This document shows, in pieces, positions 21,961 through 32,325 of a stretch of DNA of 32,546 nucleotides (the first letter of the stretch is position 1; each line of letters begins with the position of its first letter). The DNA is taken from assembly GCA_015501595.1 (NCBI GenBank), contig JADNRX010000567.1, positions 1 through 32,546 on the forward strand, written 5' to 3'. The stretch is from Hymenopellis radicata. Lineage: Eukaryota > Basidiomycota > Agaricomycetes > Agaricales > Physalacriaceae. Below the pieces are notes generated by a model that saw nothing but the letters and a program-made list of their open reading frames with translations, made no database searches and was not told where the DNA came from. A program made the translations under genes and the position numbers.

Positions 21961-23942
21961 GGGCCCCCATGTGGTCCAGCTGTAGTACTGGTCCATCAGG
22001 TGGTGCGTCGTTTCCTGGTGCGCATGTCCTCGTCAGACGCTCGTTTTACGACAATTCCAGATGTCACGTACGAATGCGGACCTGGACACTTTGGGCCAGC
22101 CAAAGTTCCGGCAAGGCAGCGTGAGATGCAAAGCTGAACGGACAATACAAAGGCGATGGGCATCGGGAGCGTACAAAGGCGACGGCAATCCTAGTTGTAC
22201 CGGTTATATACCTAGTAGTATCTAGATAGCGGCATTGTCAGTTATGTCAAGGCACTGAACTATGAATGAATGAGAGCTTCTTCTGCAGAAGAAGCTCGCG
22301 TACTGTATAGTAAGAGACGAAGGCAGGGAAGCGAAGAACGATTCGCGTTAATCGCGCGTTTGGCAGGATGTCGAGAAACTGAATGTGAGGAAATGTTGAG
22401 AGAGGTAAAATGGCAATTGGAGTTGGAAGACGTACGTCTTGCAGAAACGCGTTCAATAAGTCACACGGACGTCTATTGAGTAGAGGGCGGGCCGTAGGCG
22501 CCAGATATCACAAGGGCGGCGGTCCAGGCCCTCGATAACACGCGACGCGAGACGTCGGACCGAGAGTGCAACGGAAAATTGTGTTGACAAGTCATTCATG
22601 ACACGAAAATATACCGTCTGCGGCGCGTTGCTGGCCCGACGTTGAACAGGTCCAGTCCAGAACATCCGAAATGGCAGGAAGGCAACTGGTTGATGGTCCA
22701 CGAAGAGCGCATGAACGGACTGCCGGAAAATGCCGATGCCGCACGGCATGCTGACTAATGATTGAGTTCCCAGTGGCACTGCCTCCGCGCATCGTGTTGA
22801 ACGCACTTCCCATCCTCATATCGCACATTCGCGTTGCCCGGACGGTATATCAATATTCAACATCACTTCTTAAGCTATTCCCTCGCTGTTTTCGTTATTT
22901 CTGTCAGCCGCTGACTATAGTCGTCAATTCCTGGGCTGCGTGCGGCCTAGCGCTTCAAATATCTTGATGATTGACAAGCTCGGTGGTTATGTCTTTGGAC
23001 GTAAGTGTAAAGGTCTTTAGCGCCGTGACTCAGCCCGGATTTGTGGTTGCGCGTTCTCGAACTCTGTTTAATGTATTCTGTGAAAGGTCTATGGGTCTAA
23101 AATCTTTGGAATCGTCACGCGCTCCCGACGGTGACTTCCCCGAGGTAGCACTTCGCTCAGCGGCGTTCAAACATGAGGACGATTATTAGTGCAACACGCC
23201 TACGCCCGTACGCCGTTTGTTTAATCCACGGGGTGGTAGTCTGACGCTAACAGGGAGGAACCTCGCTTAAGCGTCGCGTCTGCACGCGATCGTCGTCCTT
23301 CGTTTACGAGTTTCGTGGGGTGCATGCATACCTTAAGTACCCCGGATTCTATCTCTCCCGATCCGCTAATCCTGTTAAACGCCTACGTTTTCCCTGTAAG
23401 CACACAAGTATTTCCTATCGTGTCTATCCGGCCTTGAACTTGAATCACTATCATGATTTGTGATTCTCATCTCATCTCTTGACCGGACTACCGTTGGCAT
23501 CTGAATCGGGCTGGAGGGATGATGTTGCCTTGTGGACACGTTCCTTGCCCCTTCTTGAGAGATCCTCATTAATACACGGTTCCCCATCAGCGGAACAGAC
23601 GCCCGCGTCCAATCCCCACACTCGGCGTGCAGTCGAGATCTCCCGTGGCCGGCGCGTGAATAGAGAGCGTTTAACACGGGTGCCGGACGGGGACGGACAT
23701 CCCTTGACGGGTGGTCCTGTCTAAAGACCACGACTTTTCACTCTGGCCTCCAGGCTGCAACAACGTTGTTGATTCGTGTGCCAGATCGGACACATGAAGA
23801 GAGAGAGAGAGGCCATGTGTACTTGTTGGGAGGTTTTCGCATAGACCGGTGGCTGCGACAGTCCTTTAGGACCTGTAGTACATTGTCGATGGATAATAGT
23901 AATATGTTGATAAGCTGATTGATCCTGACACTGAGTACAGCC
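21961..23942. other. Long stretch without a supported gene
   Basis: Several open frames (minus 22453-22806, starting MRSTRCAEAVPLGTQSLVSM; plus 22971-23189; minus 23375-23731; plus 23479-23724) show no motif, no homologue in the window and no consistent intron structure. It includes the perfect palindrome at 22274-22297 and a (GA)n run near 23799-23812. The part nearest 21961 may contain the eroded 5' end of the GH76 relic. Confidence 0.35.
22274..22297. repeat. Perfect 24-bp palindrome
   Basis: GAGCTTCTTCTG followed directly by its exact reverse complement CAGAAGAAGCTC (PstI site in the centre). No spacer; it could form a cruciform or be a binding site. No gene is close enough to link it to. 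Confidence 0.6.
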
Positions 23943-24387
23943 TTTTGCATAATTCCGTGAACATTTCCCGTTTTATTTTTTGGGCGCGATCACCGGTCCG
24001 ACCTCCGTGCCGTCTCGGCGAATCAAGCTCAGCTCAAATGTTTGCACTGTTCGTTCATGAAATATGCCACTTATAGCGTTCAGAATGAGCATCTACTACC
24101 CGTGAACATCTCCCCATGGATGGGTGCCAAAAATGAACTGTTCTGTCTGTTCCTTTGCTCAAGTTTAAGAATGTCTGCTTCTTGGATGAGTGATAATGCC
24201 TTGAGAAAAAAGTAACTTTTGTGATTTAGTCTAAATACCATGGTATATACAAAAATAAGAGGCCTCGGAGTAGGGGATGGTAGTGTGGCGAGCTTCGATC
24301 TTCTGGCCAGCCGACACGGCACGGATGTCGGACCGGTGATCGCGCCCAAAAAATAAAAACGGGAAATGTTCACGGAATTATGCAAAA
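23943..24387. mobile_element. MITE, 445 bp, with about 76-bp terminal inverted repeats
   Basis: Left arm 23943-24018 (TTTTGCATAATTCCGTG, ACATTTCCCG, TTTTTTGGGCGCGATCACCG, GTCCGAC, TCCGTGCCG) and right arm about 24311-24387 are reverse complements apart from one missing T and a few substitutions. The interior (24019-24310) has no open frame with protein character. A target-site duplication is not clear: the flanks are AGTACAGCC and CCCTGTAATG. The arm length and near identity show a recent non-autonomous element; the superfamily cannot be assigned from the ends alone. Confidence 0.78.
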
Positions 24388-24806
24388 CCCTGTAATGGTC
24401 GGAGTAGATTCGGGAAGCCAGGCAACGATCTGGGAATCAACGAGAAACGAGGGTGTTGTTCCCGTAACATACCTCGAATTGGTAAATCTTGTTTCGACCA
24501 TTGATCGATGGGTCGTCAGACTATGGTCAGACTCGGCGTCATGGCGGCGGGGGATGCCGAGGGGAGTCAACGCCCAGTTGAATGATATTTTCGAGGAAAT
24601 AAACAATGGAGTGGCATTGTCGAACGGTAGTATGATGTATTCGAGTCAATAACGCCTACTCCGCGGCGGTTCCAAGCGTGGAGTCCGAAGCATAGCGCTC
24701 TTTTCGCGAGGACGGGTGTGACTATACGTGTGACCGTGACGCATTCACATAAATGCAGGCCTCGAATTTGACCCCCGATTTACAACGCCCCAATTTCGCA
24801 CCCATC
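24388..24806. other. Short intergenic stretch
   Basis: A 90-codon plus frame starts inside the MITE end (24380-24652; contains VNAQLNDIFEEINNGV). It has no family, and its start lies in the inverted repeat. The upstream region of the following gene lies here. Confidence 0.3.
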
Positions 24807-25409
24807 ATGTCCTCGCCTAGTCGCTCGGAAAAGATCTTGCGCGACATGCTCAACAGCGCCCCGCCCAGCCCGCCGACGAACAGACACCGCCGGCGACACA
24901 GTACGCCCGTCGCCGCCATAGCGCGCTGCGAACAGGAGGGGGAAGACGTGATGCTCTCGCCGCATGAGCAGGTTCTGCGCGTACGATTGGAGCGGGTGCT
25001 CAACGAACGGGTGAGTGTACTGCATGCTATACATGGCCTGTTCCTCAACATCGCACAGTCGCACAACAGGAGCGTCAGTCGGAGTCGCAGTCAGACGCAT
25101 GGCGGCAGTTCTACCCCGACAACTAGTCTGCTCACGCCACCACCCACACCACCGCGCGACCAGCCATCACCAACGGCGTCTTCTGATTCTTCATCGTCGT
25201 CGTCCGCCGAAGAGCTACCCATGACTCCATCACTACCCCCTACACCATCCCACAAATTCAATGCACGTACCGCCAGCCTCCAGTGTCGTTTAATAGACGG
25301 CTATGTCTCATTCGCAGCCATCGAGGGCCTCGGCGCACCCCCAGACCCGCCTGAAGAACCTACGAAAGTGGATCCTTCATGGCGTCGAGTCTGGCGATGG
25401 GTCTCGTAA
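24807..25409 (+). CDS. Hypothetical small Ser/Pro-rich protein of Agaricomycete type, 184 aa
   Basis: Exons 24807-25010 and 25059-25409, with a 48-nt intron (gtgagt to cacag; divisible by three, no stop). Start chosen at MSSPSRSEKILRDMLNSAPP, the usual beginning of this small family; an in-frame ATG at 24753 would add 18 residues. Features: Arg-rich patch (RHRRRHS), LSPHEQVLRVRLERVLNE amphipathic helix, SRSRSQTHGG, repeated PPPTPP and a poly-Ser run, then a conserved C-terminal motif RTASLQCRLIDGYVSFAAIE before GLGAPPDPP. No signal peptide or membrane segment, so probably cytoplasmic or nuclear and phosphorylated, but the function is unknown. The frame is intact. Confidence 0.72.
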   Translation: MSSPSRSEKILRDMLNSAPPSPPTNRHRRRHSTPVAAIARCEQEGEDVMLSPHEQVLRVRLERVLNERVSVLHAIHGLFLNIAQSHNRSVSRSRSQTHGGSSTPTTSLLTPPPTPPRDQPSPTASSDSSSSSSAEELPMTPSLPPTPSHKFNARTASLQCRLIDGYVSFAAIEGLGAPPDPPEEPTKVDPSWRRVWRWVS

Positions 25410-26642
25410 CTCGGACTGTCTTGCTATCCTCTATATTATTATCTTGCTATCTCTCTCTCTCTCTCACAGGCTACACACATGGTATAATATGTCACACTAG
25501 AAGGGAACCAATGAACATGTACTTTTATTCTTTTTTCTCGGGCCTTTTGCGCGCTACTCCTCGATCGGACCCTGGATCATCCATGAAAAGTGGCGAACGG
25601 AATTGGACGCCGAGATTACCTCCTCTTGGTTAGCTCAGACAAACTTCAAGGGGGTCAACGTGTTGTTCTCGTGTCAGACGCTCGCAAACTCACCTTGAGA
25701 CAATCACATGTACGATCGGGAGGTGTGGTCGCGACGTGGCGCGATTTTCCTAATTAATCGTATCCAGGAGTATTACAGCGGGGGTCGTGGATGACGCGTT
25801 TTGTGATCTCAGACATGCCCCACGTACACCACTAGTAAATGCAGGTGGCGCAAGTGACGCGTTGTACCTATCGCCATCTACTTGACAGGAGCGCGTTTTC
25901 CATGGAATCGAAATCAGTTACAGCTAGCTGCGAAACTATGTGAACTCCGACGGATTTCTTCTCGTTAGAATTTTTGCTCAGGTACCTGTCGAGAAGGGCC
26001 GATTGGCAAGATCCGGATGCTCGAACTGAGTCGAACACGACGGGATTGACCCAAATGCAGTAATAGGTCACTCCGGAGTCGTCTCGGTGCGCCTTTCCCT
26101 GAGCAGAAATTGTGAAGAGGTAAAATGACCAATAGTTCACATAGTTTTGCAGTTAGCTGTAGTACTCGAATCCGCCTTCCTCAGCACATGACAGGGCTTC
26201 TAGTACTCGGTGGCGTAGGTTGTCGGATTCAATCGTTCCGCAGTGTCAGCGAGAAAGCTTTACTTGTGGCGTTATACAGCGTGCAGTGGAGTGGTAAGCT
26301 CATGCACGTTCCACAACGATAAAGCTTTGATTGTGGAGATCTTGCATGACGTTCACAGCAAGGTAATACAATGTGTTCATAGCAAAGCAAGCTTTAATCG
26401 ACACGACACATGACCATCTAGCGGTACGCCACATCCGACCTTGGGTACTTATGGTCCCTCAAACACCAAGGAAGGCCTCTCGAGAATTGAAACTGTGATC
26501 TCGCTTCGCGGATCCAACGCGGAGAAAGAATCATTAGACGCGAAACTGCCAATCGCGGATGCTATCCTCTTCCTCGAGCGCGGAACTTGCGGCTACGGGT
26601 ACGACCTCGACGATGTCGCGTGCCACCGCACCGGACTTGTGA
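25410..26642. other. Intergenic, no gene called
   Basis: Contains a CT microsatellite at about 25449-25467 just behind the previous gene. A 90-codon minus frame at 25868-26140 includes SFYLFTISAQGKAHRDD, faintly like the STFTALSQG stretch of the F-box genes downstream, but too weak to call. The plus frames (26125-26322, 26441-26734) look like shadows or chance. Confidence 0.35.
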
Positions 26643-27648
26643 TCAGGACAAGCGTGACACCGTGTCCATGGTATGGCACAGACATGGCGTTTCGAGTCGC
26701 TCAAAGTATAAGCTCATGTAGCCCCGTGCCGTAGCGACGGTGGACTCATCAAGAGCCATCACGGTAAACGTGAGTATCTTCAACGTACTTCTCTCGCCTT
26801 GAGCCAGCGCTGTGAAAGTACACAGATACCATTCAACCATACTAGAAACTACCACTATATCGAGAGCATTTGGGGGATAGTAAATGACCTGGGCAGTCAA
26901 GAGAAGATGATCGAAGGGTGCCGATAAAAAGAGGGGCGAAGCATTGTCATCTATGGTTCATGAAAATGAAATCGACGGAGACCTGAAAGGTTGCTAGTCC
27001 GTAGCGAATGGCTCCAGGCCTGTATACCGTTTGGGCCGTATACGACAACTTTTAGCTCCCTCAACCGTCACGCTTTGGAAATAGGGAAGCCACACGGGAA
27101 AGTTTTGTGCTATGTCGAGGCTGAGGCGTTCTACGGCGCACACTGCCGAGTTCGAATTGAGAGGGCTGTCCATCGTAGATGGCATCTCTAGGCCATAAAA
27201 ATCCAGTTCTTCAACGGCTGTTCCTGAGAAAATAGTGAATATGGAGGCGGGGGAAACGACATCTCCGATTTGGAGGGTCTCCAAAATTACAAACTTGCGA
27301 AGTTGTTGGCATTGTCGTAGCATGCTATTTGTAAAGAGGAGTGGAGATGAAAGAGGCTTTAGAGATTTTCCCTGTCGGAAAGGTCAATGACCTCTGGCAC
27401 ATCGGACTTGTAGTTGCGCGGGCCAATGAAAGAGAGGTCCCGAATGTAAGTGCCTAGGTGAGGAGCACCCACGAGGAGATCGCGAAAAGTGTTAAACTGT
27501 CGGATTCCGAGCGTAAAAAACGCGGAATAGTCGACGCTGTCCACGCGCGGCAGACTAAGGAGCACTGGCGGAGGGTTGATTGGGCATCACGGTGGAAGTC
27601 CATCATGTGTGCGATGAGCTCCGGAGGAAGATCCGAACAACGGGCCAT
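26643..27648 (-). pseudogene. F-box protein D, broken tandem paralogue
   Basis: Starts at 27648 with MARCSDLPPELIAHMMDFHR and CSLVCRAW, like F-box C, then leaves the frame where about 11 bases are missing after CRAW (near 27566-27572). It continues in other frames as RQFNTFRDLLVGAPHLGTYI and RDLSFIGPRNYKSD, loses a further piece around 27320-27360, then MLRQCQQLRKFVILETLQIG, DVVSPASIFTIFSGTAVEEL, and later VEWYLCTFTALAQGERSTL and LTFTVMALDESTVATA. Its upstream sequence (to about 27840) also resembles that of F-box C. It is therefore a tandem copy that has decayed by deletions. Confidence 0.8.
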
Positions 27649-28112
27649 ACTGGCAGCTGCAAAGTCCTTCAGCAGCCTTGACAAGATATGATATAGGTGA
27701 GCGGTATCGCATGGTGATATGAGATACGTACAGGTGAGGAGCACAGAAACAGTCAACCGGTAGTTCAGCACACCTGGAAATCCGAGCTGAAGAGAAACCA
27801 AGAATGCTTGAAGGTGGTCTGTGACAGATCTGGTAAGAATCACATCATGTGCATCGCGTCACGAAAGTAGGCCTTGCTTCAAACCAGCATATCGTTTCCA
27901 CACACGCGACTGCGGACGCGAAACCGCGTTTAACCTTACAAAGAAAGGACTTTGTTGGCAGCTTTACTTGCTACCATCGAGGACATGTACCGTGCTTCAT
28001 TTTACTCCCGCTTGTGTTGTTTGAGTAGAAAATGCAAACTAATTTCGTATCATTCGAGTAGTCGAAAAGTGCCGTACATCATGGAATTGCCCACCCTCAG
28101 TACTGGTATTCC
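27649..28112. other. Spacer between F-box copies
   Basis: Upstream region of F-box D and downstream region of F-box C. 27690-27770 resembles the upstream region of F-box C (GTACGTATCTC motif), possibly a 5' untranslated intron. Plus frames here show no support. Confidence 0.4.
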
Positions 28113-29371
28113 CTATACTGCCAACTTCCCTGTCCTCGACAGTGTGGGCAACACCTGTTCGAACATGCTCACTGTGTTGGGATGTGACCATGTCTTGATC
28201 GGCTTTTTGGCTTCATTGAGAAAGTGAACGTGTTCGAGCCTGCTGAACATACTCGTAGATAGAATGGCATCAAGCTTTGCCCATGCGGCGGCGATGGTGG
28301 AATCATCGAGAGCCATCACCGTAAGCGTGAGTTCCTTCAGCGTACATTCCCTGCCTTGGGACAACGCTGTGAACGTAGATATATACCACTCGACCATACT
28401 GAAGACCTCCTCAATGCTGAGGTCATTCACGAGCAGGCTAATGAGCTTAGTAGTCAAGAGGAGATGGTCGAGATTTGGTGCAGATGAAACGTCGATGAGG
28501 GGAGAAGCATTATCATGTAGGAACTGTAGGGTTGTAATTTCGGAATTGGGATCTGAGGCTCTGTCAGGAGCAGAACTAGAGCAAGGTAGTAGAACTCACA
28601 AATGGACACGCGGACATGTAATCGACGAAGATGCGAAAGGTTGCTGGCGTGTAGCACATCGCCCCATGTCTGTATGTGGTCTATGTCGCACACGATTTTC
28701 AGCTCGTTCCAATGCGGGAGGATACTTCGGAGATACGGATACCACACGGAGAATTCGCGTGGTGCATCGAGGGTAAGGCGCTCTACGGAACACCGTACTG
28801 CAGCGCCCGGATTAAGAGGACTGTCTATTGCAGACGGCATCTTCAGGGTTCTGAGATCGAGCCTGAGACTCTTCACGGTCGTGTCGGTGAAGCTAGGAAA
28901 TATAGCGGTGGGGGAAACGACGTCAAGTTTGAGGGAACCTGAAATTGAAAACTTGCGAAGTTTCGGGCATTGTCGTAGGAGGCTATTTGTGAAGAGGAAG
29001 GGGGATGATGCCAAGAAGTATGCATGGAGTTTAGTTATATTTGGGAGTAGAGCAAAAAGGTTTTGGACGTTTTCCCTATAGGTGGCATCTCCAACAAGAT
29101 GAATGAGTCCTGGATTGTACATAACCGGGCCGGAGACAGTGATCTCTCGAACGTAGGCACCAAAATGTGGAGCGCCTCGAAGAAAATCTCGAAAAGGGAC
29201 AACTTTTTCTACCAAGTTGAACATCCGAAACGTGTGGAAGAGTCGACGCTGACTGGGAGAAAGCCACGCGCGGCAGACTAAAGAGCACTGGCAGAGGGTA
29301 GACTTGGCATCACGGTGGAAGTCGATGATGAGTGCGATGAGCTCCGGAGGAAGATCTGAACAACGGGCCAT
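28113..29371 (-). CDS. F-box/LRR-like protein C, intact
   Basis: Exons 29371-28600 and 28552-28113, 403 residues; the 47-nt intron (28553-28599, gtgagt to cctcag) restores the frame as VSI-Y-PNSEITTLQFLHDN. The F-box is at the start: MARCSDLPPELIALIIDFHR with CQCSLVCRAWLSPSQRRLF. The rest is leucine-rich: LLPNITKLHAYFLASSPFLF, RQCPKLRKFSISGSLKLDVV, VERLTLDAPREFSVWYPYLR, LSHLRRLHVRVS, and a C-terminal part with MVEWYISTFTALSQG, LKELTLTVMALDDSTIAAAW and RLEHVHFLNEA. The frame could extend upstream from GTG at 29407, but ATG at 29371 fits the F-box. It should act as a Skp1-binding substrate adaptor for SCF ubiquitin ligases. The only one of the five F-box-type genes here without visible damage. 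Confidence 0.85.
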
Positions 29372-30064
29372 ACTGGCGGCTGCAAATTCCCCCTGCGCAG
29401 CCTTCACAAATATGAGATAGGTCGTCGGTTGAGCATGAGAGATACGTACAAAGGAGAGGCAGCAGTACTAGTAGGCTGGTAGTACACGAACGGTCGGCCT
29501 GTCAACTTTGGTCTATCGCAATGTTGGTGTCTGGAAGAAATACCCAGCGTGATAGATCGTTCAGCAATCACATCATATGCACCGTGTCACTGTCACGCAT
29601 GTATAACCTTCTTTCGAACCATCGTGTTGTTTCCACACTAGGACAGTAGACTGCTCCTTCGTCGCGTCGGATAGATTGGCCTCCGTCGTGTGCTGCCAAT
29701 ACCATGATGTAATTCGCATTATCCTGCAGGGCTCTTCTTGCTTCCCCTTCCGATGAAAACTGGATCACAGTCTTGAGGTAAATGTTATTAGCTTTAATCG
29801 TAACCTGATTCTAAATGAATTGTAGGAACATCGTCATCGTGTAGCATACTCTTTGCTCTCAAAGAACTTACTTCGGGCAACAGCCAATGCACCGCCTACC
29901 CGCTCCCCGAACTTGGGGGATCTAACTCCCTGGAGCTCCATCCTTAATCTCACTTTCGAATCCTCGGTCAGCAGCTTTTCAGTCTTTTTGATCTCACCAA
30001 TCCTCTTCTCGGATATTATACTGTCGTCGGATAACTTCAGATATTAATGCTACATTCTTCCCTT
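29372..30064. other. Intergenic with a short unassigned frame
   Basis: A minus frame at 29568-29768 (plus a possible upstream extension) reads QFSSEGEARRALQDNANYIM, then SIRRDEGAVYCPSVETTRWF, to TGA at 29568. It has protein-like composition but no start with context and no family. 29820-30060 holds nothing recognisable. Confidence 0.35.
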
Positions 30065-30493
30065 CTACTCTGCGCACATCCGGAAACCTATCCTTCCCAA
30101 AATCAAGTCCTGCATCAGCAACATATCTTCTTCCTCCGGCTCGGACGTATCTTCATCGTCGTCGAATTCCAGCGCGGGAAGTGGCGGTGATAGAGGTTCT
30201 TCCTCGCGCATGGGTCCCGTTACAGGATATTGGGATGGTACAGTGGTGGCTTCGTCGTAGAAGGCAAAGACCAGCCTGTCTGTGCCATGTGATATTGACA
30301 CGTCGGGACTCAACATGTTCAAGTGGCCTTTCCGTCGCGGACGAGATGAGGAGCGTAACGGAGAGAGGTCATCTGTCTCCTCCAGCAATCCTGCTTCCGT
30401 CTCTATCTCATTCAACCATCCCACTGTATTTCTCCTCAACTTGTCGCTCCTCCTCCGTCCGGTGAACAATGACCGCAGGTTCATTTTGGACAT
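30065..30493 (-). CDS. Acidic hypothetical protein, 142 aa
   Basis: Single uninterrupted minus frame from ATG at 30493 to TAG at 30065. The N-terminus is basic (MSKMNLRSLFTGRRRSDKLR, NTVGWLNEIETEAGLLEETD), the middle has SRPRRKGHLNMLSPDVS and DRLVFAFYDEATTVPSQYPV, and the C-terminal third is strongly acidic (LEFDDDEDTSEPEEEDMLLM) ending LGRIGFRMCAE. No signal peptide or membrane segment. No family is recognised. The region just upstream (30545-30750) is a repeat, so its promoter may be repeat-derived. Confidence 0.55.
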   Translation of the reverse strand: MSKMNLRSLFTGRRRSDKLRRNTVGWLNEIETEAGLLEETDDLSPLRSSSRPRRKGHLNMLSPDVSISHGTDRLVFAFYDEATTVPSQYPVTGPMREEEPLSPPLPALEFDDDEDTSEPEEEDMLLMQDLILGRIGFRMCAE

Positions 30494-30544
30494 TCGCGGA
30501 AACGAGTCCGAGAACGACCTGGTCCGTGATTTGGACTGTAGGGG

Positions 30545-30750
30545 TCATCGCGCTCTTGCCCGAAGCCCCCCCCCGTGTTGCTAATCGTGGGAACCCGCAA
30601 CTCGGTATGCAGTTTCACTCCCACGTCCTCGAGCGCCTTGCTAGCACGCGTTTTAAGGCCGAATCATCTTTGGAGGAGCGTCGATCCCAGCATTCCCCAG
30701 TACGGCCCGAGAATATGGTTGACACGTTTCTCAACCACCGATTCATTTGA
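30545..30750. repeat. Mosaic repeat joining two motifs found at 12.4 and 13.5 kb
   Basis: 30545-30630 matches the reverse complement of 13470-13560 (and in part 11140-11178): GAAACCCGCAACTCGGTATG and CTTGCCCGAAGC with CCGTGTTGCTAATCG. 30627-30750 matches 12435-12545 on the plus strand: GAGCGCCTTG, CACGCGTTTT, GAGCGTCGATCCCAGCATTC and GTTGACACGTTTCTCAACCA. Here the two parts are contiguous, so this is probably the more complete copy of a dispersed repeat. Confidence 0.72.
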
Positions 30751-30802
30751 AAGCCGTACTGGAAAGAAATGAACTAAAAGTTATCATAACAGTAATTTTG
30801 CC

Positions 30803-32111
30803 TCAAGCAAGGACTACCTCGGCCTCTGTAGCGACTCCCAAATTGTGCAGCCACTTGACTTCCTCAAAGCCTGGAAGCCGGAACACCGAGATCTTTTCAA
30901 ACATCTGCTCTGACAGTCGTCGCCCAATTATCCAATATTGCTCCTTGACCTGCTTCTCCTCATCTTCGAATATTTCGCTGCCTAGGAGGGTGTATTCGTT
31001 GTCCGGTATGGGGTATTGGTGGTCGGCAACGATGTTAAATGTGTGCCTTGCTCCGATGCTATCTTTGATGATCAATTCTCCTTGTCGCTTCTTACCCTCC
31101 CGTAATCCTTCGTCCAATCCACGCACATAACCCGATTCAATCCAAGGCCCTGTGTACAAGTCGGCTTCTTTCTTCTCCTTCGTCGGAATCCAACCTAGCC
31201 AGCCATGATACCATAACAGCAGCACCTCAGTTGTGACCTGCATCCATGACGGTCGCCAACGTTTGCTTCCACTGCCCGGTTCAGGATATAAGAAGAGCAA
31301 TGCAGCTCTAAACTGGCCCCACATAACACAAACTAGCTCCGACCATGCATCCTCGAGTGACTGCGTCTCATAGTACCCTGGTATCCCATCTGATCGCAAG
31401 AAATATGCCAGACCTGCTATCCTATCTACAGGATTTGTTGACACCCGCTTCTGCATCTCCAAAAGCAGATCAAACAGGCTTCCCTTCCGTAGCATGTTCT
31501 GCAACAGTGACAACCGCTGCTTTATCGCTTGAATCTCACCCTCCACATGACTGGTTCGCCCACAAATGATTAATTCCCCTGGGTTGTCGTGCGAGAGAAT
31601 CTTGATCTCCTGAAATGTCCACGCGCGTCTGAACCAAGACCTGCTGCTCTTAAAGTCGACCGGTTTCAAACCCAAAGGTAGTCCAAGCCCGTTGCAGTAA
31701 CACGCCACCCTATCAGTCCATGTATACAGATGTCCAATGGTGGGAACGTCCACCTTCCACTCCTCTGCACGCAGATCTTCCTTCGGCCCGCCCGCCTGTC
31801 TTAAACAGAGAACGTCCAGCCACGCATACTCAACACCAAGATTAAGCATCTCGATGCGGATAAGGTCGAGGTTCGCATCCTTCGGGATGGGCACAGGCCA
31901 TTCTCGTCCGTTGATGGGTGTCAACACGTTCGTACGATCCCCTTCCTCCATCCACGCATGCGATATTGGTGTTGGCCATTGACGCGCGACCCACCAAGGC
32001 ACTACCCGATTACTGCAAAGATCCCGGGGACTTTTTCTCAATTTTCGCTGTGACTCTTGTGACTTTTCGTCGATTTCGGATCCTCTGTGACCCGTGACCA
32101 ACGAATTGAAT
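30803..32111 (-). CDS. HET-domain (heterokaryon incompatibility-like) protein, 5' end missing
   Basis: The minus frame is open for more than 430 codons, from just after TAA (32112-32114) to TAG at 30803. It carries the block typical of basidiomycete HET-domain proteins: SNRVVPWWVARQWPTPISHA, NGREWPVPIPKDANLDLIRI, EMLNLGVEYAWLDVLCLRQ, EEWKVDVPTIGHLYTW and SWFRRAWTFQEIKILS. The C-terminal half has RIAGLAYFLRSDGIPGYYET and ends FRLPGFEEVKWLHNLGV. The first in-frame ATG (31951) lies inside the conserved block, so the real N-terminus must come from an upstream exon or has been lost. Acceptor-like AGs (GGTCACAG, GAGTCACAG) occur near 32055-32090. HET domains trigger programmed cell death after non-self recognition in ascomycetes; the basidiomycete role is not established. 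Upstream lies a repeat of F-box 3' flank. Confidence 0.75.
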
Positions 32112-32124
32112 TAAAGTGTACAGT

Positions 32125-32325
32125 ACTTGTGCGGTGAAGGCCCAGGAGGCCAAGGTTGTTGACTTTTGGATCCTGCCTTGATGCCAGAGTGATGAAAAGT
32201 TATGTTATGATACTACTTTATGAATGCTGTCTTTTAACCATGCTCGACATCTACCCCATATACTTACCGTCCTTGCAGTTACCCCCACTTGTGTCTTTTG
32301 AATAGAATTTATAGCCTAATTACCT
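32125..32325 (+). repeat. Dispersed repeat, copy 2 (upstream of HET gene)
   Basis: Same orientation as 5730-5950: GGATCCTGCCTTGATG, TTATGAATGCT, ATCTACCCCATAT and CTTGTGTCTTTTGAATAGAA recur in order with small gaps. It stands immediately beyond the open frame of the HET gene and in the opposite direction. Confidence 0.75.

Noticed and set aside
22453..22806. 117-codon minus frame as a gene
   Set aside because: No recognised motif, no intron links, overlapping open frames of similar length, and it lies in a stretch full of chance frames.
23375..23731. 118-codon minus frame as a gene
   Set aside because: Arg/Ser-rich composition as expected from a GC-rich chance frame; an equally open plus frame lies opposite it.
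27458..27691. Plus-strand frame over the F-box D start
   Set aside because: Shadow of the minus-strand F-box; the opposite strand carries the LPPEL and CSLVCRAW motifs.
28602..29081. 159-codon plus-strand frame
   Set aside because: Complement of the intact F-box C frame and without motifs of its own.
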